32,640 bases of DNA. It comes from Flavobacteriales bacterium (lineage in GTDB: Bacteria > Bacteroidota > Bacteroidia > NS11-12g > UBA955). Position 1 is the first letter of the stretch. The number at the start of each line of letters is the position of its first letter. The position numbers and the translations under genes were made by a program. The notes under the pieces were generated by a model, which saw nothing but the letters and a program-made list of their open reading frames with translations, ran no database searches and was not told the origin of the DNA. Positions 25,730-32,640 of this stretch are shown here, one piece after another. Location: the NCBI GenBank assembly GCA_947463125.1, contig CANHQZ010000025.1, positions 1-32,640 of the forward strand, in the 5' to 3' direction.

Positions 25730-26524
25730 CTACAGCATGAATGTGGCAGAACTTTTACCATGGGGAAGTTCTGTGTCAGCCAGCACCGCGCCCGACGCCG
25801 CGCTGATGGGTGCCAGTATCCAATCAAGCAACGGAAACCAGGCAATGAGGTTATAAGCCACACCAAAACCCAGCAGCGTTGACATATTGGCACGCATGTA
25901 CCTGACACTTTTTGACACACCCATCTTTTTGCGCTCGGCCACATAATCAAAGAAGTTAAAGGCCATGAAATAGCTGTTTACAAGAAACAATGTTACTAAA
26001 ATCAATGGAGACAACAACGGTAAAAAGAAACTTATTATTCCCCCCGCTATCATAAGCAGGTTTTCCAGCAGCATGTTTCGCACTGCAATACCGGCTCCTC
26101 GCAGAGCATCCTTTAATATTTGCACAAAACTGAACGGATATGACTTGCCTGTCACCAATGCTTCAGTTTGCTCTGAGATGTAGGCGAACAAAGGAGATAA
26201 AAGGATGATAACCATATATTTCATGTAGCGGCTCATCACATACCACAACATTATTTTCACGACAATAACCACACCCATCTGCAGCCCTACTTTAAATATT
26301 TCTTCCAATCCCCCTCCTTTTGTGGTAGCAGACAAGTCAAGACCCGTTTGTAACTCAATCCACCTATACAAGTGAGGTATCAGCCAATCACTTATCTGCA
26401 AGGAGAGACCTACTACCATGAATAACCAAACAATCAGTGGAACCAAATACCAGACCCCGAGACGAGTAATGGAGAAAGCCATGCCACGGAAAAAAGCGGT
26501 AAAACCTGCCAAAAAAGCACTCAT
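25730..26524 (-). CDS. EI24 domain-containing membrane protein
   Basis: A 264-residue integral membrane protein with about five to six hydrophobic segments, including VWYLVPLIVWLFMVVGLSL, MGVVIVVKIMLWYVMSRYM and MIAGGIISFFLPLLSPLILV. The closing pattern FNFFDYVAERKKMGVSKSV is typical of the EI24/CysZ-like family. In enterobacteria CysZ is linked to sulfate uptake, but the Bacteroidota members are uncharacterised, so I assign no substrate. The frame is open to 26638, overlapping the TonB receptor gene. The ATG at 26524 (MSAFLAGFTAFFRG) gives the family start and lies 16 nt after the receptor stop, so it is likely the last gene of the obg-receptor operon. Confidence 0.82.
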   Translation of the reverse strand: MSAFLAGFTAFFRGMAFSITRLGVWYLVPLIVWLFMVVGLSLQISDWLIPHLYRWIELQTGLDLSATTKGGGLEEIFKVGLQMGVVIVVKIMLWYVMSRYMKYMVIILLSPLFAYISEQTEALVTGKSYPFSFVQILKDALRGAGIAVRNMLLENLLMIAGGIISFFLPLLSPLILVTLFLVNSYFMAFNFFDYVAERKKMGVSKSVRYMRANMSTLLGFGVAYNLIAWFPLLDWILAPISAASGAVLADTELPHGKSSATFML

Positions 26525-26540
26525 TTTATCAAAATTAGTA

Positions 26541-28634
26541 TCAACGACCTGTTTTTCCCAAACGCAAAGCAATAAAAATGGTTCTCGGGGAAGCCGGACC
26601 ATAGATGTAATTGCTGTCCCTGTTTTTTCCGATGTCAAAATCCCGCTGATAGGCGTTAAACAGGTTTCTTACACCCAGTGAAAGGGTCCAGTCGATGCCG
26701 TTTTTCAATGGTTTCAGCTTGAAATTAAGCGCTGTATTGATTTCCAGAAATGGTCGTGAAAGGATAATGCTGTCTCTGCTAAAGTTCTCAGCACCGCCAA
26801 AATGTGGAACGTACATGGAACCTGTATAAACCGCATCCAGTGAAACATTGATTTTATCGGTTAATTCAGCCCACCCGTAAACATACCCAAATGCATTCGG
26901 GGTGCGGGCAAAGGCCCTGAGCGGATTTTGACCGGAAATGAGCGTTACTGCAGTATCGTAAAGGCTTTGCTGTAAAGTAAACCCTGCCTGAAGCTGCATT
27001 TTCTTTTGGTAATTGATTCTATATTCCGCCGAAATACCCTGAACACGGGCACCCTGCCCATTGCGTTTTTCAAAAATTTCTCCAAAAGGATCATTCCCTG
27101 CATTTTCAAGCACAAAGGGATTGCGCAACCGATTGTAAAACGCATCAAGGGTAAAACCCTGAATATGGTTTACCGTGGCTTTGTCGTGGTTCCACGACAG
27201 GTTAAAACTGCGCGATTGTTCTTCCCTAAGCAGTGGTGATAGCTGCACCCTGGAAACTCCACCGCCGGCAAAAGCAATATGCAGGTCATTGTCATGGGCC
27301 TGTGGCGCCCTGAAACCGGTACCGTAACCCATTCTAATCTGAGAATTTTTACCGGATTTATATAAAATACCCACACGCGGACTCCAAACCGGCTTGTCTA
27401 TCCAGTTGTGCTTATCCACCCTGATACCGGAAAGGATGCTAAGTACATTGTGTGGCTTCCAAACGTGTTGCAAAAAGGCACTCGGATTAACAATATGCTG
27501 CTTTATGAGGTAATTATAGGCAGGAATTTCGTCCCTGATAAATTCATCTATCCATTCCAGTCCCAGTGTGAATGTGTGCCTCATCAAACCATTTCGCTGG
27601 AACCGGCGGTTGAATTGAACACCGCCCTGCAAAAAACCGATCATGGCTTCTCCATTTGGCGGATTCTCAATATATTTTTGAATGTCGGCCAATGAATCCG
27701 GGCGTACACCGGTAAAATGACTGCGGGATGTTTGCTGAAATGCTGCGTAAATGATGGCATCAGAAAATCCGTTCATTGAACGCAAACGGTATTCCGCATT
27801 GCCCAGTGAAATGCGGTGTTCACGCGACTCGGCCTGCAAGGCCTCATAAATAGGCTTGGCGGTTATTTCTCCCCCGTAGCGTTTTTCGCCAATACGATTC
27901 AATGATACCGTGAGCTTTTGTCTTGGATTGGGGTCATAAGATACGTTCAGACTTGCATTGATATTTTCCAGGCTGGGCAACTCTGTAAATCCATCTTGGT
28001 TGGCATCAAATGCCTGTCGATTCCTGGAACCTATTGTAAAGTAGCCACCCAATTTTTTGTTTTCTGATACCCAGCCATTGCTTATGGTATTAACGAAATC
28101 CAATGCGCTTGAACCTACATGCTGCAAGCGGGTAGATACCTCCCATTCATTCTGAACAGGTTTTCGGGTAAAAACATTTACCGTTCCAGCTATGGCACTC
28201 ATGCCGTACAAGGAGGAACCGCCGCCCCTCACCACTTCAATTTTCTCAATCATTGCAGCGGGAAGATGCTCAAGACCATACATGCCGGTCAAAGAGCCAA
28301 ACAAAGGCCTGCCATTTATTAGAATCTGAGAATAGCCTCCGGGTAATCCGTTGATGCGCAGCTGGCTGTAGTTGCAGGTTTGGCAGTTGGTCTCTACCCT
28401 GAGACCCGTCTGAAATTTCAAACCGTCATACAAATTGCAGGCCTGCAATCGTGACAAGGTTTGGCCGCTGACCACAGTCACCGCAACAGGGCTTTCAGAT
28501 TTACGGATTTCGGTACGGGTTCCGGTGAGCACCACTTCAGACAAATCCATCACAGAATCGGTCTGGGCAAAACCCGAGCCGGCTGACAACAGCCAAAATC
28601 CAATGGTTGAAAAGAATTTAGCCGATGCCCGCAT
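26541..28634 (-). CDS. TonB-dependent outer membrane receptor
   Basis: A 697-residue receptor importing a ligand across the outer membrane with TonB energy. The signal peptide spans about 1-23 (ending GFAQ). The TonB box is SEVVLTGTR (32-40). The plug domain covers about 45-160, with SPVAVTVVSG and IEVVRGGGSSLYG. The 22-strand barrel follows and ends in an aromatic-free strand TIFIALRLGKTGR. There is no N-terminal carboxypeptidase-like (DUF4480-type) domain, so it is not a SusC-type protein. The plug has an unusual cysteine pair NCQTCN (Cys84, Cys87) plus Cys66, which suggests a metal or a disulfide. The ligand could be a siderophore, heme, cobalamin or a metal ion and cannot be set from sequence. 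It starts 10 nt after obg. Confidence 0.9.
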   Translation of the reverse strand: MRASAKFFSTIGFWLLSAGSGFAQTDSVMDLSEVVLTGTRTEIRKSESPVAVTVVSGQTLSRLQACNLYDGLKFQTGLRVETNCQTCNYSQLRINGLPGGYSQILINGRPLFGSLTGMYGLEHLPAAMIEKIEVVRGGGSSLYGMSAIAGTVNVFTRKPVQNEWEVSTRLQHVGSSALDFVNTISNGWVSENKKLGGYFTIGSRNRQAFDANQDGFTELPSLENINASLNVSYDPNPRQKLTVSLNRIGEKRYGGEITAKPIYEALQAESREHRISLGNAEYRLRSMNGFSDAIIYAAFQQTSRSHFTGVRPDSLADIQKYIENPPNGEAMIGFLQGGVQFNRRFQRNGLMRHTFTLGLEWIDEFIRDEIPAYNYLIKQHIVNPSAFLQHVWKPHNVLSILSGIRVDKHNWIDKPVWSPRVGILYKSGKNSQIRMGYGTGFRAPQAHDNDLHIAFAGGGVSRVQLSPLLREEQSRSFNLSWNHDKATVNHIQGFTLDAFYNRLRNPFVLENAGNDPFGEIFEKRNGQGARVQGISAEYRINYQKKMQLQAGFTLQQSLYDTAVTLISGQNPLRAFARTPNAFGYVYGWAELTDKINVSLDAVYTGSMYVPHFGGAENFSRDSIILSRPFLEINTALNFKLKPLKNGIDWTLSLGVRNLFNAYQRDFDIGKNRDSNYIYGPASPRTIFIALRLGKTGR

Positions 28635-28644
28635 GTTAAAATAA

Positions 28645-29643
28645 TCAGGTTATGGATTCATTGATGGCATTCCATAGCACATCGCGCAATTCCACCAGCC
28701 CCTGCTCAGCAACAGATGAGAAAAACAGGGGTTGCACGTCAGAAAATTCCCGGCTGATGGCGGCTTTCAGTTCATCATCCAGCATATCGCTTTTGCTGAT
28801 GGCCACAATGCGGCGTTTGTGCAGCATTTCCGGATTGAACTCACTTAGCTCGTGGAGCAGGGTTTCGTATTCTTTTTTATGGTCGGGGCTATCAGCAGGA
28901 ATGAGAAATAAGAGCACCGCATTGCGTTCTATGTGCTTTAGAAAGCGGTGCCCGAGGCCTTTCCCTTCATGCGCACCTTCAATGATTCCGGGAATGTCAG
29001 CAATGACAAAACTGCGGAAATCGCGGTATTTTACCACACCCAGGTTGGGAACCAGGGTTGTGAAAGGATAGTCGGCAATTTCAGGCTTGGCCGCCGTCAT
29101 TACACTCAGCAGGGTACTTTTTCCTGCATTGGGAAAACCAACAAGACCCACATCCGCCAGTACTTTGAGTTCCAGAATCATCCATTTTTCAATGGCCGGC
29201 TCACCCGGCTGTGCGTACATGGGTGTTTGGTTGGTGCTGCTGGTAAAATGACTGTTGCCGAGACCGCCTCGTCCACCGGGCACCAGCACTTTCTTTTCAC
29301 CATCCTCGGTAATTTCAAACAAAAATTCACCAGTTTCGGCGTCACGTGCCACCGTTCCTAATGGAACTTCCAGAATTTCGGATTTACCGCTGGCTCCGGT
29401 TTTGTTGTTCTCACCACCGGGCACGCCATCAGCGGCCATGATGTGCTTCCTGTATTTCAAATGGAGCAGTGTCCAAAGTTGTTTGTTGCCTAACAATACA
29501 ATATCTCCGCCCTTGCCGCCATCACCGCCGTCAGGGCCGCCTTTGGGATTGCCCTTGGCACGGTGAAAGTGGTGACTTCCGGCGCCGCCTTTACCGCTTT
29601 TACAGCAAATTTTCACATAATCAATAAAATTGGTTTCCGCCAT
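28645..29643 (-). CDS. obg: GTPase Obg (ribosome assembly)
   Basis: A conserved GTPase that binds the large ribosomal subunit and links its maturation to stress signals. The 332-residue protein has the glycine-rich Obg fold (about 1-160, with [17 protein letters not shown]). The GTPase domain follows: G1 GFPNAGKST (169-177), G3 in [16 protein letters not shown] and G4 as SKSD. It lacks the extra C-terminal Obg domain of some members. The ATG at 29643 lies 8 nt after an exact promoter box, predicting a very short leader. The TonB receptor and EI24 genes follow at 10 and 16 nt. Confidence 0.95.
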   Translation of the reverse strand: MAETNFIDYVKICCKSGKGGAGSHHFHRAKGNPKGGPDGGDGGKGGDIVLLGNKQLWTLLHLKYRKHIMAADGVPGGENNKTGASGKSEILEVPLGTVARDAETGEFLFEITEDGEKKVLVPGGRGGLGNSHFTSSTNQTPMYAQPGEPAIEKWMILELKVLADVGLVGFPNAGKSTLLSVMTAAKPEIADYPFTTLVPNLGVVKYRDFRSFVIADIPGIIEGAHEGKGLGHRFLKHIERNAVLLFLIPADSPDHKKEYETLLHELSEFNPEMLHKRRIVAISKSDMLDDELKAAISREFSDVQPLFFSSVAEQGLVELRDVLWNAINESIT

Positions 29644-29651
29644 GCCTTCCG

Positions 29652-29659
29652 CAAAGGTA
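29652..29659 (-). promoter_or_regulatory. Promoter -7 element for the obg operon (TACCTTTG)
   Basis: Exact TAnnTTTG match on the minus strand, followed by C, 8 nt before the obg ATG. The predicted leader is only a few nucleotides. No -33 element is clear. Confidence 0.5.
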
Positions 29660-29713
29660 CAACATGTAGCCTGAGGTTTTGCCCCGGTAACAGGGAAATA
29701 CGGGCTTTATCGT

Positions 29714-29721
29714 TAATTTCG
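29714..29721 (+). promoter_or_regulatory. Probable -7 element for leuS (TAATTTCG)
   Basis: One mismatch from TAnnTTTG, followed by C, 11 nt before the leuS ATG. The same mismatch (TTCG) appears in the glycosyltransferase promoter. Confidence 0.35.
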
Positions 29722-29732
29722 CGCAGGAAATC

Positions 29733-32336
29733 ATGGCACAGTATCCCTTCAGCGAAATAGAAAAAAAGTGGCAGACACGGTGGGCCGAAACAGAGCTTTA
29801 TAAGGTATTTGAAGACCCACAGAAGCCAAAATACTACGTGCTGGACATGTTTCCCTACCCTAGTGGCGCCGGGCTGCATGTAGGGCATCCCCTGGGTTAC
29901 ATCGCCAGCGATATTGTGAGCCGCTACAAGCGCCTTAAGGGTTTTAACGTGCTGCATCCCATGGGCTACGATGCCTTTGGTTTGCCGGCAGAACAATATG
30001 CGATTCAAACCGGTCAGCACCCGGCTAAAACCACAGCCGCCAATATTGAAACCTTCCGCCGTCAGCTGGATCTGATGGGCTTCAGCTATGACTGGAGCCG
30101 GGAGGTAAGAACCTGCGAACCGGAATATTACCGATGGACCCAATGGATCTTTGGTCAGTTTTTTAATCACTGGTACGATAAACAAACCGATAAAGCCCGC
30201 CCTGTGGCTGAACTGGAACATCATTTCAGCCTGAACGGAACCTCCGGAATACATGCTGCCTGCACCGAATCTATGCAATTCACAGCCGCTGAATGGAATG
30301 TGCTGAGTCCAAAAATGAAATCGGATGTACTCAACAACTACCGCCTGGCTTTTATTGATTTTACCACCGTAAACTGGTGCCAGGAGCTGGGTTGTGTGCT
30401 TGCCAATGAGGAAGTTGTTAACCATCCGGAAAAAGGCCCTGTAAGTGAACGCGGCGGCTATCCGGTAGTTCGCAAAAAAATGAAACAGTGGTCGCTGCGG
30501 ATTACAGCCTATGCTGACCGCCTGCTCAAAGGACTGGATTCACTGGACTGGAGCGACAGTATTAAGGAAATTCAGCGCAACTGGATCGGCAGAAGCGAAG
30601 GAGCGGAAATACAGTTTACAGTTGATAGTTTACAGCCTAAAGTGGGTGAAACGCATGCCATTGAGGTGTTCACCACCAGGCCGGATACGCTATTCGGAGC
30701 CACCTTTCTGGTGCTTGCTCCGGAGTATGAAGGACTGTATACTCTTTGCTCTGATGAGCAGCGTGACGCCGTAAAGGCGTATTCTGAAGCGGCTAAAAAC
30801 CGCAGTGAGATTGACCGTATGGCCGATACCCGTAAAACAGGTATTTTCACGGGTGCCTATGCCAAACATCCATTTACCGGTAAACCTATTCCGGTTTGGG
30901 TAAGCGACTATGTGCTGGCAGGTTACGGAACCGGAGCCATCATGGCAGTTCCTGCCCATGATGACAGAGATTTCGAATTCGCAAAGGCGTTCAACTTACC
31001 CATTGTTCCGGTTATCAAACCCGTGAATGAAATACTTTCTGAGCCACTTACAGAGGCTTTTTCGGCCAAGGACGGGGTTTGCTTTAACAGCGAGTTTCTT
31101 GATGGACTGACTGTGAAAGACGCCATACAAAAAGCAATTGAAAAAGTGGAGAGCGAAGGCCTCGGCAAACGGAAAGTCAATTATAAACTACGCGAGGCGG
31201 GCTTTGGAAGACAGCGCTACTGGGGAGAACCATTCCCTATTGTCTTTGATAACGATCAAATTCCCCATCTGATAAATGATTTGCCGGTGGAACTGCCAAA
31301 AGTGGATAGTTATAAGCCCACCGGAACGGGTGAAAGCCCCCTGGCCGGGGTAAAAGATTGGGTGGAAACCCAGCAAGGCCGACGCGAAACTGACACCATG
31401 CCCGGATGGGCCGGCAGTAGCTGGTATTTCCTGCGCTACATGGATCCCGGGAACAAGGTAACCTTTGCAGGTCCATCTGCCTTGAATTACTGGAAACAGG
31501 TCGATTTGTATGTGGGAGGCAGTGAGCATGCAACCGGTCACCTGCTCTACAGCCGTTTCTGGACCAAATTTCTGTTTGATCTGGGTTATCTCTCCGGAGA
31601 TGAACCTTTTAAAAAACTGGTCAATCAGGGCATGATTATGGGCGAAGACGCCCAAAAAATGAGCAAACGCTGGGGCAATGTTGTGAACCCGGATGATGTT
31701 TGTGCACAATACGGTGCCGATACCCTGCGCATGTATGAAATGTTTCTCGGCCCGCTCACCGACAGCAAACCCTGGAACACAAACGGAATCGAAGGGGTGA
31801 GTCGTTTTCTGAACAAGTTCTGGCGTTTGTTTGAACAGGAAGAAACATTCATGTTAACAGATGAGGCACCATCGAAAGAAGAACTCAAAGTCCTGCACAA
31901 AACCATTAAAAAAATAACCTCCGATATTGAGCAAATGAGCTTCAATACTGCAGTGAGTGCCTTCATGGTTGCTACAAACGAACTGGGAGCCTTACAATGC
32001 AAAAAAAGGGCTGTTTTGGAGCCGTTAATCATCCTCATTGCACCCTTTGCACCGCATATTGCGGAAGAGCTTTGGCAAAAGTGCGGCCACAACCAAAGTA
32101 TTCATTTGGCTCAATGGCCCAGTTGGGATGAACAGTACCTGGTTGAAACACATTTTGAATACCCCATCTCTATCAACGGCAAAACACGCACCAGCATTGC
32201 TTTTGATTTGAATGCGGATGCAAAAGACATTGAAGCTGCTGTTCTTGGTGATGCTACCGTTCAGCGCTGGATGGAAGGCAAGCCCCTGAAAAAATTTATT
32301 TTGGTAAAAGGCCGGATTATCAATGTAGTTGTTTAA
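29733..32336 (+). CDS. leuS: Leucyl-tRNA synthetase
   Basis: Class Ia synthetase that charges tRNA-Leu. The 867-residue protein has the HIGH-type motif HVGH (49-52, in PYPSGAGLHVGHPLGY) and the KMSKR motif (642-646). The editing CP1 domain is present: TTRPDTLFGATFLVLAPEY is the threonine-rich editing loop and AVPAHDDRDFEFA the conserved editing aspartate region. WAGSSWYFLRYMDP and the C-terminal anticodon-binding domain (IAPFAPHIAEELW) complete the enzyme. It is divergent from obg across 89 nt and closed by a strong terminator. Confidence 0.97.
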   Translation: MAQYPFSEIEKKWQTRWAETELYKVFEDPQKPKYYVLDMFPYPSGAGLHVGHPLGYIASDIVSRYKRLKGFNVLHPMGYDAFGLPAEQYAIQTGQHPAKTTAANIETFRRQLDLMGFSYDWSREVRTCEPEYYRWTQWIFGQFFNHWYDKQTDKARPVAELEHHFSLNGTSGIHAACTESMQFTAAEWNVLSPKMKSDVLNNYRLAFIDFTTVNWCQELGCVLANEEVVNHPEKGPVSERGGYPVVRKKMKQWSLRITAYADRLLKGLDSLDWSDSIKEIQRNWIGRSEGAEIQFTVDSLQPKVGETHAIEVFTTRPDTLFGATFLVLAPEYEGLYTLCSDEQRDAVKAYSEAAKNRSEIDRMADTRKTGIFTGAYAKHPFTGKPIPVWVSDYVLAGYGTGAIMAVPAHDDRDFEFAKAFNLPIVPVIKPVNEILSEPLTEAFSAKDGVCFNSEFLDGLTVKDAIQKAIEKVESEGLGKRKVNYKLREAGFGRQRYWGEPFPIVFDNDQIPHLINDLPVELPKVDSYKPTGTGESPLAGVKDWVETQQGRRETDTMPGWAGSSWYFLRYMDPGNKVTFAGPSALNYWKQVDLYVGGSEHATGHLLYSRFWTKFLFDLGYLSGDEPFKKLVNQGMIMGEDAQKMSKRWGNVVNPDDVCAQYGADTLRMYEMFLGPLTDSKPWNTNGIEGVSRFLNKFWRLFEQEETFMLTDEAPSKEELKVLHKTIKKITSDIEQMSFNTAVSAFMVATNELGALQCKKRAVLEPLIILIAPFAPHIAEELWQKCGHNQSIHLAQWPSWDEQYLVETHFEYPISINGKTRTSIAFDLNADAKDIEAAVLGDATVQRWMEGKPLKKFILVKGRIINVVV

Positions 32337-32355
32337 TTTTTTTTCTGATAAATAG

Positions 32356-32385
32356 AAAAGGGGGCTTCAGTGAAGCCCCCTTTTT
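32356..32385. terminator. Bidirectional intrinsic terminator between leuS and the type IX-secreted protein
   Basis: GGGGGCTTCA (32360-32369) and TGAAGCCCCC (32371-32380) are exact reverse complements, flanked by AAAA and TTTTT. The hairpin has a T-tract on both strands, so it can end leuS from the left and the convergent gene from the right. Confidence 0.9.
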
Positions 32386-32403
32386 CGTATGATCTAATCC
32401 AGG

Positions 32404-32640
32404 TTATTTCAGGATTTTAACCATTTTTTCAGTGTGCAGGGTTTGTCCGTCGCCTTTCACCACCACGGTGTAAGTACCTTCAGACAGATTACCTGTATTT
32501 ACTTTCAGAGAATTGCTTCCTGCAAGTTTACCTGCATTCTGCTGTGCCACCAGACGACCGGCCTGATCATACACATTCACAGTAACCTGCGCGGTTCTCG
32601 GAATGTTCATGTTCACGGCAAACTCAGCATTGAATGGATT
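32404..32640 (-). CDS. Type IX secretion system C-terminal sorting domain, 3' end of a larger gene
   Basis: The last 78 residues of a protein whose start lies beyond the right edge. They form a classic type A Por sorting domain: NPFNAEFAVNM at the window edge, VTVNVYDQAGRLV in the middle, LSEGTYTVVVKGDGQ, and the closing KMVKILK. Such domains direct proteins through the type IX secretion system of Bacteroidota and are usually removed when the protein is anchored to the cell surface or released. The function of the cargo cannot be told from this fragment. Confidence 0.88.
   Translation of the reverse strand, partial: NPFNAEFAVNMNIPRTAQVTVNVYDQAGRLVAQQNAGKLAGSNSLKVNTGNLSEGTYTVVVKGDGQTLHTEKMVKILK

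Overview
The window looks like a chromosomal segment of a member of the Bacteroidota, with housekeeping genes rather than an accessory island. The evidence is a C-terminal type IX secretion (Por) sorting domain at the right edge, bacillithiol synthase BshA, an archaeal/eukaryotic-type prolyl-tRNA synthetase, an OmpP1/FadL-like porin, two adjacent parvulin-type isomerases followed by MoxR, and, upstream of most transcription units, the Bacteroidota-type promoter element TAnnTTTG. Base composition and codon use look even by eye, and I see no insertion sequence, phage gene, tRNA, rRNA or CRISPR array.

Layout from left to right. At 1-144 (minus) is the N-terminus of a probable geranylgeranylglyceryl-phosphate synthase-like protein. 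A 361-nt gap with one promoter leads into nrdJ, an adenosylcobalamin-dependent ribonucleotide reductase, closed by a strong terminator. Two minus-strand envelope genes follow: a low-complexity repeat lipoprotein and an OmpP1/FadL porin. They are divergent from proS. Next come a nitroreductase and an EamA exporter (minus), then manC and a KdsD-type sugar-phosphate isomerase (minus), which points to LPS or surface polysaccharide. These are divergent from recQ, which is followed by an ECF sigma factor. bshA (minus) and tadA (plus) diverge. A beta-helix lipoprotein and a glycosyltransferase (minus) diverge from the lptB-lplA-nth operon (plus). A minus-strand operon of two parvulin isomerases and moxR follows, probably serving envelope protein folding. 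Then come obg, a TonB-dependent receptor and an EI24 membrane protein (minus). Finally leuS (plus) and the end of a type IX-secreted protein share a bidirectional terminator.

Common themes are outer-membrane biogenesis (LptB, SurA-like isomerases, porin, TonB receptor, KdsD/ManC, glycosyltransferase), translation (ProS, LeuS, TadA, Obg) and DNA precursor supply and repair (NrdJ, RecQ, Nth). No clearly new multi-gene system is visible. The most interesting signal is regulatory: ten exact and three near matches to the TAnnTTTG element lie in the short intergenic gaps, in the right orientation, several only 4-8 nt from the start codon. These imply leaderless or nearly leaderless mRNAs and help set start codons. 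Two divergent gaps also carry dyads built from these promoter boxes.
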